A stretch of DNA of 7,399 bases from Bacteroidota bacterium. GTDB taxonomy: Bacteria; Bacteroidota; Bacteroidia; Chitinophagales; Chitinophagaceae. The notes under the pieces were generated by a model. It worked only from the letters and a program-made list of their open reading frames with translations. It searched no databases and was not told where the DNA came from. The first letter of the stretch is position 1, and the number at the start of each line of letters is the position of its first letter. Shown one piece after another: positions 1 through 4,858 of the stretch. The stretch covers positions 1-7,399 of the forward strand of contig JAEWWO010000284.1 in NCBI GenBank assembly GCA_023396345.1, read 5' to 3'. Both the position numbers and the translations under genes were made by a program.

Positions 1-429
1 GCTAAAACTACTTATACAGAAACATTTACCATTAATTTTTCCAATGTAAAACCGGCCTCTGCTGATATGGATATTCTTTGGGAAAACACTTTAATCAAAC
101 TGAATATTGTTGCAGATATCGATGGTAAAATAATGGCGAAGATTGATGAAGAAATGAAAGGTGCTAAACCTCCGTACTATCAGGCAGCCAGCTATTATTA
201 CGACAATAATAAAGATATGAAGAAAGCTCTGGAATGGGTATCCAAAGCTGAAGAACAAATGCCTAACGCATTTTGGGTTGCCGCTCAAAAAGCAAGAATT
301 CAGTTAAAATTGAATGACAAAAAAGGCGCTGCTGTATCTGCTCAAAAAGTAATAGACATGGCAAAGAAAGCCAATAATAATGATTACGTAGTAATTGGTA
401 CAGATTTATTAAATCAGGCAAGAAAATAA
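1..429 (+). CDS. DUF2911 domain protein, C-terminal part (5' end outside window)
   Basis: The reading frame is open from base 1 to a TAA at 427-429, giving 142 residues. The first ATG in frame (base 67) lies in the middle of a conserved stretch, so the real start is upstream of the window. The visible segment has the pattern I associate with DUF2911: FTINFSNVKPASADM, then a tryptophan-containing strand (ILWENTLIKLNI), then a helical tail (QAASYYYDNNKDMKKALEW...) that resembles one or two TPR-like helix pairs. DUF2911 proteins are common in Bacteroidota, usually exported, and of unknown biochemical role; the N-terminal signal peptide would be outside the window. A terminator hairpin follows about 45 bp after the stop, so this gene probably ends its transcription unit. 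The family call is from memory of the motif pattern; function is unknown. Confidence 0.8.
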   Translation, partial: AKTTYTETFTINFSNVKPASADMDILWENTLIKLNIVADIDGKIMAKIDEEMKGAKPPYYQAASYYYDNNKDMKKALEWVSKAEEQMPNAFWVAAQKARIQLKLNDKKGAAVSAQKVIDMAKKANNNDYVVIGTDLLNQARK

Positions 430-474
430 AATACTTTCATTACGATTACATGTATCTTATATTAAAATAATGTT

Positions 475-505
475 CTGCGGGGCGTCATCGCCTCGCAGTT
501 TTATT
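475..505 (+). terminator. Rho-independent terminator after the DUF2911 gene
   Basis: CTGCGGGGCG (475-484) pairs with CGCCTCGCAG (489-498) across a 4-nt TCAT loop. This is a 10-bp GC-rich stem with one G-T wobble. It is followed directly by TTTTATT (499-505), the form of an intrinsic terminator on the plus strand. It separates the upstream gene from argB. Confidence 0.8.
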
Positions 506-507
506 CT

Positions 508-522
508 ATCGCCTCCGGCGAT
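508..522 (+). other. Small perfect hairpin in the argB leader
   Basis: ATCGCC (508-513) and GGCGAT (517-522) form a perfect 6-bp stem with a 3-nt TCC loop, 18 bp before the argB ATG. It lies only 9 bp after the terminator stem and shares the CGCC core with it. It has no T-run, so it is not a terminator by itself. It may be part of a repeated tandem-palindrome element or a structural part of the argB leader; the sequence alone does not decide. Confidence 0.45.
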
Positions 523-540
523 TATAAATAAAGTAAAAAA

Positions 541-1341
541 ATGAGCAATACACAAGAACTTCTGGTAATAAAAATTGGCGGAAACGTTATTGACAACCCC
601 GAAAATTTAAAAAAGTTTCTACAGTCATTTTCACAAATACAAACACCAAAAATATTAATACACGGTGGAGGCAAGATTGCCACAAAAATTGGTGAACAGT
701 TAGGTATCAACTCTCAATACATCAACGGAAGAAGAATTACAGACGATGCCACAATTGATTTGGTTACGATGGTTTATGGAGGTCTTATAAATAAAAAAAT
801 AGTGGCACAGTTACAATCACTGCATTGCAATGCCATTGGATTAACGGGTGCCGACGGCAATATAATTCCCGCTGCAAAAAGACCGGTTAAAGAAGTAGAT
901 TTTGGTTGGGTTGGCGATGTTGAAACAAAAAATATCAATACAGACATCCTCAGTGGATTACTACAGAACGGCGCAACCCCTGTGTTGGCACCACTTACAC
1001 ATGATGGTCAGGCACATATACTTAACACCAATGCAGATACCATTGCTTCTTCAATCGCAGTTGCTCTGTCAGAAATATATACTGTAAAACTGATTTATTG
1101 TTTTGAGAAAAAAGGAATTCTTGAAAATATAGAAGACGAAAACTCTGCTATCAGATTTATTAATAAAGAAAAATACGCACAGCTTTTACAGGAACAAAAA
1201 TTGTTTGAAGGGATTATACCTAAAATAGATAATGCATTTGCTGCAATTGATGCCGGAGTAAATCAGGTCATCATCGGACATGCAGATGATCTTGCCATTA
1301 ATCTCACAGAAAATAATGCAGGAACGGTGATTAGGTTGTAG
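541..1341 (+). CDS. argB: N-acetylglutamate kinase family (N-acyl-glutamate kinase), arginine biosynthesis
   Basis: A 266-residue amino-acid-kinase-fold protein of normal ArgB length. It phosphorylates the gamma-carboxylate of N-acylated glutamate, the second step of arginine synthesis, in the cytoplasm. Visible family motifs are KIGGN at 11-15 with the phosphate-binding Lys11, HGGGK at 41-45, NGRRITDD at 62-69 (substrate-binding Arg), GLTGADG at 100-106, NTNADT at 162-167, and GIIPKIDNA at 224-232 with the second catalytic lysine (Lys228). The ATG at 541 follows an A-rich leader (AAGTAAAAAA), the usual Bacteroidota initiation context, and puts the first kinase strand at residue 8 as expected. 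No other arg gene is in the window. Some Bacteroidota use N-succinyl rather than N-acetyl intermediates, so the acyl group cannot be assigned here. The enzyme family is sure; the substrate acyl group is not. Confidence 0.95.
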   Translation: MSNTQELLVIKIGGNVIDNPENLKKFLQSFSQIQTPKILIHGGGKIATKIGEQLGINSQYINGRRITDDATIDLVTMVYGGLINKKIVAQLQSLHCNAIGLTGADGNIIPAAKRPVKEVDFGWVGDVETKNINTDILSGLLQNGATPVLAPLTHDGQAHILNTNADTIASSIAVALSEIYTVKLIYCFEKKGILENIEDENSAIRFINKEKYAQLLQEQKLFEGIIPKIDNAFAAIDAGVNQVIIGHADDLAINLTENNAGTVIRL

Positions 1342-1434
1342 GTTTTGAGTATTGAGTTTTAGGTTGAGATTGAAGCACGAAGTAGGTGGTTGAGGTTTAG
1401 GCTAAGGTTAAGGTTGAGGTTAAGATTAAGACTC
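1339..1434. repeat. Degenerate hexamer repeat, GGTTNAG type
   Basis: Just after the argB stop the sequence becomes a purine/T-rich imperfect hexamer array. Units such as AGGTTG, AGGTTT, AGGTTA and AGATTA recur, clearest at 1400-1430. The segment is not coding in either direction. Similar hexamer patches are frequent between genes in Bacteroidota genomes (general knowledge). Function is unknown. Confidence 0.6.
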
Positions 1435-1460
1435 AGACACGCACATCATTTATACATAGA

Positions 1461-1500
1461 CAATTAATAACTAATCATTAATAATTAATAATTAATAACT
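1461..1500. repeat. AT-only repeat, ATTAATA units
   Basis: An almost pure A/T stretch built from overlapping ATTAATAA and TTAATAAC units, with a CTAATC interruption in the middle. It lies between the hexamer array and the pyrimidine-rich module. It makes no good terminator hairpin, although it is the middle of a convergent gene pair. Confidence 0.6.
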
Positions 1501-1503
1501 TGA

Positions 1504-1561
1504 TTCTCATTTTCAACTTTCCATTTTCCATTTTCAACTATCCTCTATAATCTATCCTCTA
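1504..1561. repeat. Pyrimidine-rich repeat with TTTTC/CCATTTT units and CTATCCTCTA direct repeat
   Basis: TTTTCAACT occurs twice (1510-1518 and 1531-1539), flanking CCATTTT repeats. CTATCCTCTA then occurs twice (1538-1547 and 1552-1561), 14 bp apart. The module ends 3 bp before the rfbD stop codon. On the minus strand it reads as GAAAATGGAAAATGG-type sequence, a pattern often seen between genes in this phylum. No coding potential is apparent. Confidence 0.55.
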
Positions 1562-1563
1562 CA

Positions 1564-2430
1564 CTACGTAATCGGCATCAACACCTGCATACATTCTCTC
1601 AAACTATCTTTCCAGTCTTTGAGTTCTATTCCATAATCTTCTACAAGTGAAGTTTTATCCAGCACTGAATACGATGGTCTTTTTGCCGGCGTAGGAAATT
1701 GCGAAGAAGGTATAGGATGCACCATACAAGACAAACCTGCAATAGATTTTATCTCTTCTGTAAAATCGTACCACGAAATAATTCCCTCGTTGGTGAAATG
1801 ATAGATGCCGTATTTTTTATCTTTTGCAGTAATGATTTTCACAATCACTTTCGCCAAATCTCTCGCATACGTGGGGGAACCAATCTGATCGTTCACAACA
1901 CTAATTTCACTTCTTTCGCTCATCAGACGCATCATGGTCTTTACAAAGTTTTTCCCGAAACTGCTGTATACCCAGGCTGTACGAATAATAACAGTTTTAT
2001 CATTTTTTTCCATTGCCAAAACTTCACCATCTCTTTTAGTGAGTCCATAATGATTTAACGGATCTGTTTCCTGATCAGGTTTGTAGGGAGATGTTCCCTG
2101 TCCGTCAAACACATAATCAGTGGAAATATGAATGAGTTCTGCGTTTAACTTTTTACAATTATCTGCAATAATTCCTACGGCTGTTGCATTTATTTTTTCA
2201 GTAAGCTCTTTTTCTTCTTCCGCTTTATCCACTGCCGTGTAAGCACCACAACTCACCACAACGGATGGCTTATATTGTTCAAAAGCCGCATCAATACTTT
2301 CTTTGCTGGTCAGGTTCATTTCATCCACATCCACAAATACCCATTGATAAGCAGGATAAGAGAAATGCAATAATTGCAGTTCGTTTCCTAATTGTCCGTT
2401 ACCTCCGGTTACTAATATTACAGGTTTCAT
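1564..2430 (-). CDS. rfbD: dTDP-4-dehydrorhamnose reductase (RmlD/RfbD)
   Basis: A 288-residue short-chain dehydrogenase/reductase of the RmlD subfamily and of normal length. It catalyses the last step of dTDP-L-rhamnose synthesis, the NAD(P)H-dependent reduction of dTDP-4-dehydro-L-rhamnose, in the cytoplasm. Visible motifs are the Rossmann nucleotide-binding loop VTGGNGQLG (7-15), CGAYTAVDKAE (61-71), STDYVFDG (103-110), the catalytic pair Tyr128/Lys132 in YGLTK, RTAWVYS (150-156), QIGSPTYARDLA (182-193), and the C-terminal RPSYSVLD signature (251-258). The ATG at 2430 is 29 bp after the stop of the aminotransferase gene, so the two are probably co-transcribed. The companion genes rmlA, rmlB and rmlC are not in the window. 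It converges on argB, and no terminator hairpin is visible after its TAG stop. Confidence 0.94.
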   Translation of the reverse strand: MKPVILVTGGNGQLGNELQLLHFSYPAYQWVFVDVDEMNLTSKESIDAAFEQYKPSVVVSCGAYTAVDKAEEEKELTEKINATAVGIIADNCKKLNAELIHISTDYVFDGQGTSPYKPDQETDPLNHYGLTKRDGEVLAMEKNDKTVIIRTAWVYSSFGKNFVKTMMRLMSERSEISVVNDQIGSPTYARDLAKVIVKIITAKDKKYGIYHFTNEGIISWYDFTEEIKSIAGLSCMVHPIPSSQFPTPAKRPSYSVLDKTSLVEDYGIELKDWKDSLRECMQVLMPIT

Positions 2431-2459
2431 AAAAAAGTTTTGGGAAAATTAATCAATAA

Positions 2460-3587
2460 TTATTTATTTACAAATTCGAGTACACTACTGATTATATAAT
2501 TCATTTGTTCATCGTCCATTTCAGTATGAATGGGTAAGGAAATTACTCTGTCAGTAAGATAATCCGTCACAGGCAAATCATAATCCTGATTAAATTGCTG
2601 AAACATTTCCTGTTTATGCCCCGGCACGGGATAATAAATCATAGCCGGAATATTTTTTTCTGCCAGATATTGTTGCAAACCGTTACGGTCAGTATCTTCC
2701 AAAATTAATGTATACTGATGAAAAACATGTGTGGTGTTCTTTGCAGCCTTTGGAGTGATAATTTTTTCATTACCGGCAAAAGCTTCGTTGTATTGCTGTG
2801 CAACTTTATTCCTTGCTTCAGCATAAGTATCAAGATATTTAAGTTTAATATCCAGTATCGCAGCTTGTATAGTGTCTAAGCGTGAATTACAGCCCACTAT
2901 TTCATGATAATATCTTTTATCTGAACCATGATTGGCTATTTTACGCATCTTGGCAGCCAGTGAATCGTCATTAGTAAAAATTGCTCCACCATCACCATAC
3001 GCACCCAGATTTTTAGCGGGAAAGAATGAGGTAGTTCCTATATCTCCTATTGTTCCTGCGCTTTTTACCGTGCCATCAGAAAATGTATATTTGGCACCTA
3101 AGGCTTGCGCATTATCTTCAATTACGTACAGATTATGGTCTTTTGCCAGTTGCATCAATGGTTCCATATCGTCAGACTGACCATATAAATGCACCGGAAC
3201 AATAGCTTTGGTTTTTGATGTAATAGCTTTTCTAACGGATTCAATATCCAGACAAAAAGTATCTTTTAAAACATCTACAAACACGGGTTTTAAGCCAAGT
3301 AAAGCAACCACTTCCGTAGTGGCAATAAATGTAAATGAGGGTGTGATGATTTCATCTCCGGGCTGTAAATCCAGCGCCATTAAAGCAATTTGCAAGGCAT
3401 CTGTACCATTGGCACAGGGAATAACATGTTTGACGGACAAATATGTTGAGAGATTCTGGGAAAAATCTCTAACAGGTTGCCCGTTAATAAAAGCACTGCT
3501 TTCCAGCACTTCAATCACAGCTTTATCTACTTCGTTTTTGATTTTATGGTACTGACTTTTCAGGTCAACCATTTGTATAGCTCTCAT
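2460..3587 (-). CDS. DegT/DnrJ/EryC1/StrS family PLP-dependent sugar aminotransferase
   Basis: A 375-residue type I-fold aminotransferase of the sugar-nucleotide (SMAT) family. It transfers an amino group to a keto-sugar nucleotide for surface polysaccharide or glycan synthesis. Family marks, numbered from the ATG at 3587, are QMVDLKSQY (5-13), CANGTDALQIA (58-68, PLP phosphate contacts), GDEIITPSFTF (77-87), VIEDNAQALGA (155-165, Asp for the PLP nitrogen), SFFPAKNLGAYGDGGA (187-202) with the Schiff-base Lys192, and NSRLD (234-238). The frame also opens with a TTG at 3593 and has another ATG at 3572. I chose the ATG at 3587, but the likely transcription start near 3600 leaves a very short leader, so 3572 (starting MVDLKSQY) is possible. 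It resembles the WbpE/FdtB-like enzymes making 3-amino sugars, but the exact substrate cannot be read. It is the first gene of a unit with rfbD. Confidence 0.9.
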   Translation of the reverse strand: MRAIQMVDLKSQYHKIKNEVDKAVIEVLESSAFINGQPVRDFSQNLSTYLSVKHVIPCANGTDALQIALMALDLQPGDEIITPSFTFIATTEVVALLGLKPVFVDVLKDTFCLDIESVRKAITSKTKAIVPVHLYGQSDDMEPLMQLAKDHNLYVIEDNAQALGAKYTFSDGTVKSAGTIGDIGTTSFFPAKNLGAYGDGGAIFTNDDSLAAKMRKIANHGSDKRYYHEIVGCNSRLDTIQAAILDIKLKYLDTYAEARNKVAQQYNEAFAGNEKIITPKAAKNTTHVFHQYTLILEDTDRNGLQQYLAEKNIPAMIYYPVPGHKQEMFQQFNQDYDLPVTDYLTDRVISLPIHTEMDDEQMNYIISSVLEFVNK

Positions 3588-3604
3588 ATCCAATATTTAG
3601 AATG

Positions 3605-3634
3605 CAAATGTAGCAAAACAAGCGCAGAGAAAAA
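3605..3634 (-). promoter_or_regulatory. Bacteroidota-type promoter for the aminotransferase-rfbD unit
   Basis: On the minus strand TACATTTG (3612-3605) is a full match to the TAnnTTTG -7 element of the primary Bacteroidota sigma factor. The -33 element is weak: a T-run at 3634-3630 lies about 18 bp upstream instead of a clear TTTG. Transcription would start near 3600, giving a leader of roughly 12 to 28 nt, depending on the start codon used. Confidence 0.45.
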
Positions 3635-3647
3635 GGTATAAAACTTT

Positions 3648-3679
3648 TTTGGTAAATATTTCCATAAAGTCTATTTTTG
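3648..3679 (+). promoter_or_regulatory. Bacteroidota-type promoter for tRNA-Arg
   Basis: TTTG (3648-3651) and TATTTTTG (3672-3679) are full matches to the -33 TTTG and -7 TAnnTTTG elements, separated by 20 bp, which is within the usual 19-21 bp spacing. The tRNA begins at 3695, 15 bp downstream, so only a few bases of leader would be made. This is the best promoter in the window. Confidence 0.65.
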
Positions 3680-3694
3680 CAATCCTAAAACGGA

Positions 3695-3768
3695 GGTCCG
3701 ATAGCTCAGCTGGATAGAGCAACTGCCTTCTAAGCAGTAGGTCTCAGGTTCGAATCCTGATCGGATCA
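3695..3768 (+). tRNA. tRNA-Arg (anticodon UCU, reads AGA/AGG)
   Basis: The full cloverleaf can be drawn. The acceptor stem is GGTCCGA/TCGGATC, 7 bp with one G-T pair, and the D stem is GCTC/GAGC. The anticodon stem is ACTGC/GCAGT with loop CTTCTAA, putting anticodon TCT at 3729-3731. The variable loop is AGGTC, and the T arm is TCAGG-TTCGAAT-CCTGA. The discriminator is A3768. It is followed by CATT, so the CCA end is not encoded and must be added by the nucleotidyltransferase. The gene is a single copy with its own promoter and terminator. Confidence 0.97.
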
Positions 3769-3779
3769 CATTAATAATC

Positions 3780-3813
3780 AAGCAGTTACAACAAAGTAGC
3801 TGCTTTTATTTTT
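3780..3813 (+). terminator. Terminator of the tRNA-Arg gene
   Basis: AAGCAGTTAC (3780-3789) pairs with GTAGCTGCTT (3796-3805) around a 6-nt AACAAA loop. This is a 10-bp stem with one G-T pair, followed by TTATTTTT. It lies 11 bp after the tRNA, as expected for an intrinsic terminator. Confidence 0.8.
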
Positions 3814-3841
3814 GCCTGCTTGCAAACAATTTGTTTTGCCC

Positions 3842-3878
3842 TCGCTGGCGAACGACTCCTGTCGTGTCTGTCTTTTTT
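3842..3878. repeat. Tandem mini-palindromes, REP-like intergenic element
   Basis: Two adjacent short dyads are present: TCGC-TG-GCGA (3842-3851) and ACGAC-TCCT-GTCGT (3852-3865). They are followed by GTCTGTC and a run of seven T. The GC-rich block stands out in an AT-rich surround and looks like a dispersed intergenic repeat. It could act as a second weak terminator on the plus strand. The remaining sequence up to 4029 holds no supported gene. Confidence 0.4.
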
Positions 3879-4029
3879 TAAAAACTCATATTTACTGCAT
3901 ACTCTGAAAACTATATGTGAAGTTAACGATTTTATAGATTTAAATTAAATAGTTGGAATATGTTTGTAAACGAAAGGATTGACTTCGTCGAATATTCATT
4001 TAGTGCGCTACCTTGAATTATAAATCTCA

Positions 4030-4476
4030 TTAGAGCAATCTTGAAGAGCGGGAATTATTTAACTTGATAAAGCAATTTAGCATATCTTTCTCCTCATTAT
4101 ATAAATACAAATTAAACAACTTGTTTATTCCGTCTTCTTTTGTATAGCTCCTGTAAGTACCTTCTAAAAAGTGAGCAGGTGCTATTATTTCAATATAGTT
4201 TGTATCTGCTCTTTTTATAATTCTCCAATCCTCACCTTTTTCATTCTTTTTTTCTTTTTCTCTCAAAAGACCAGGAAGATAACACTTATCATTTTCTTTA
4301 AAAATCAGCATATTTACATTTAAATCCCATAGAATATCAACACCTTGATATTCTATAGAATTGATTCCCCATGTTCCTGTAACGTCATCTTTAAACTTCT
4401 CCTGACAACCTCAAAAGATAAAAATCACAGCAAAAGAAAAAAATAAATAGAACAGTGTCTGCTTTCTGATTTGCAT
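4030..4476 (-). pseudogene. Small lipoprotein gene (lipocalin-like?) broken by an in-frame TGA at the lipobox
   Basis: From an ATG at 4476 the frame encodes a basic N-terminus (MQIRKQ), a hydrophobic segment (TLFYLFFSFAVIFIF) and then TGA at 4413-4411. It continues without a shift as GCQEKFKDDVTGTWGIN and on to a TAA at 4032-4030. This is the layout of a signal-peptidase II lipoprotein: the TGA occupies the -2 position of the lipobox, just before Gly-Cys. A single base change from TCA (Ser) or TTA (Leu) would produce it. Without the stop the product would be 148 residues. The part after Cys begins with TGTW and has an alternating strand pattern that may be lipocalin-like; I do not recognise a named family. 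The intact piece from the internal ATG at 4311 (93 residues) lacks any export signal, so I do not call it a gene on its own. A possible promoter (TTG at 4524-4522, 21 bp, TATTTTG at 4500-4494) lies upstream. Confidence 0.65.
4329..4356. repeat. 12-bp perfect inverted repeat inside the lipoprotein pseudogene
   Basis: ATAGAATATCAA (4329-4340) and TTGATATTCTAT (4345-4356) are exact reverse complements with a 4-nt CACC loop. The hairpin lies inside the reading frame (encoding roughly Ser-Ile-Glu-Tyr to Ile-Leu-Trp), 54 bases downstream of the interrupting TGA. It has no T-run. Confidence 0.6.
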
Positions 4477-4530
4477 AATATGTTTCTTTTTGGCAAAATA
4501 TTGTTATTCAATTTTTTTTGTCAACAGTAA

Positions 4531-4668
4531 CTATTCAATTGCTTTAATAGAAATAATATGATCTTTATAGTATAATTTTATTTCCTTTTCGCTGCAATGT
4601 CACTGATGTACAGTAAACGTGAGAAAGTAAACACCTCCCCGGTCTTTTATTCTGTATTCAAAACTCAT
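4531..4668 (-). pseudogene. N-terminal remnant of a REP-associated tyrosine (RAYT, IS200-like Y1) transposase
   Basis: From an ATG at 4668 the minus strand encodes MSFEYRIKD, then RGGVYFLTFTVHQ, then a TGA at 4602-4600. This matches the start of Bacteroidota RAYT transposases as I know them: an M-S-x-x-Y-x-I/F-x-D/N opening, then YFLTFTV and a conserved Trp followed by VDVFTR. The TGA sits where that Trp (TGG) is expected. After it the frame runs 22 more codons (HCSEKEIK...KAIE) to a TAG at 4533-4531, but that segment does not look like RAYT. The HUH motif and catalytic Tyr region are absent. It is therefore a dead scar of about 22 codons, probably with unrelated sequence joined after it. The paired palindromes at 4694-4740 lie just upstream, where RAYT genes usually carry such elements. 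Confidence 0.55.
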
Positions 4669-4693
4669 TACTGGATACGAAATTAATTATTAC

Positions 4694-4740
4694 GGATTAG
4701 AAATCCTATAATAAATCTTCGGGATTATAAATCCCGAAGA
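4694..4740 (-). repeat. Paired REP-like palindromes upstream of the RAYT remnant
   Basis: There are two hairpins with a common core. The first is GGATT-AGA-AATCC (4694-4706), a 5-bp stem. The second is TCTTCGGGATT-ATA-AATCCCGAAGA (4716-4740), a perfect 11-bp stem with a 3-nt loop. Both carry the GGATT/AATCC core and are 9 bp apart. Doublets of this shape are the usual substrates of REP-associated transposases. The pair ends 26 bp before the remnant ATG. Neither stem is followed by a T-run, so they are not terminators. Between 4741 and 4804 I see nothing. Confidence 0.6.
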
Positions 4741-4804
4741 GCAAGTTTACCGGAAAAAATATAGATACATATCACCCGAGTTTCATCAATTAAATCACCT
4801 TATC

Positions 4805-4842
4805 AAATAAAAAAGCGACTGCATCAGTTTGATGCAGCCGCT
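4805..4842 (-). terminator. Terminator of the BspA-like gene
   Basis: Read on the minus strand, AGCGGCTGCATCA (4842-4830) pairs with TGATGCAGTCGCT (4826-4814) around a 3-nt AAC loop. This is a 13-bp stem with one G-T pair, followed by TTTTTATTT. It begins 16 bp after the stop codon of the large minus-strand gene. On the plus strand there is no T-run, so it works in one direction. Confidence 0.9.
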
Positions 4843-4858
4843 ATATTCATTAGTTATT

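Noticed and set aside
1339..1561. CRISPR array in the repeat patch
   Set aside because: The units are 6-8 bp and contiguous or degenerate, without regular spacers or a conserved 24-40-bp direct repeat.
1699..2058. Plus-strand frame of 119 residues opposite rfbD
   Set aside because: It is an antisense shadow; the rfbD motifs lie on the other strand throughout.
2932..3555. Plus-strand frames of 82 and 115 residues opposite the aminotransferase
   Set aside because: They are antisense shadows of a strongly conserved gene, with no independent start context or motifs.
3932..4030. A 32-residue minus-strand frame whose ATG overlaps the lipoprotein stop (TAATG)
   Set aside because: The stop-start overlap is suggestive, but the peptide has no recognisable pattern and such short frames are expected in AT-rich DNA.
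4030..4311. A stand-alone 93-residue protein starting at the internal ATG 4311
   Set aside because: The same frame extends upstream through a lipoprotein signal peptide and only one TGA, so this is better read as the 3' part of a broken gene.
4400..4413. Selenocysteine at the TGA of the lipoprotein
   Set aside because: No compact hairpin directly follows the TGA, and a Sec residue inside a cleaved signal peptide makes no biological sense.
4494..4524. A sigma70-like promoter (TTGACA, 17 bp, ATATTT) before the lipoprotein pseudogene
   Set aside because: The match to the E. coli-type -35 is likely chance in this phylum. A TTG...TATTTTG reading is equally possible, and neither is strong enough to list.
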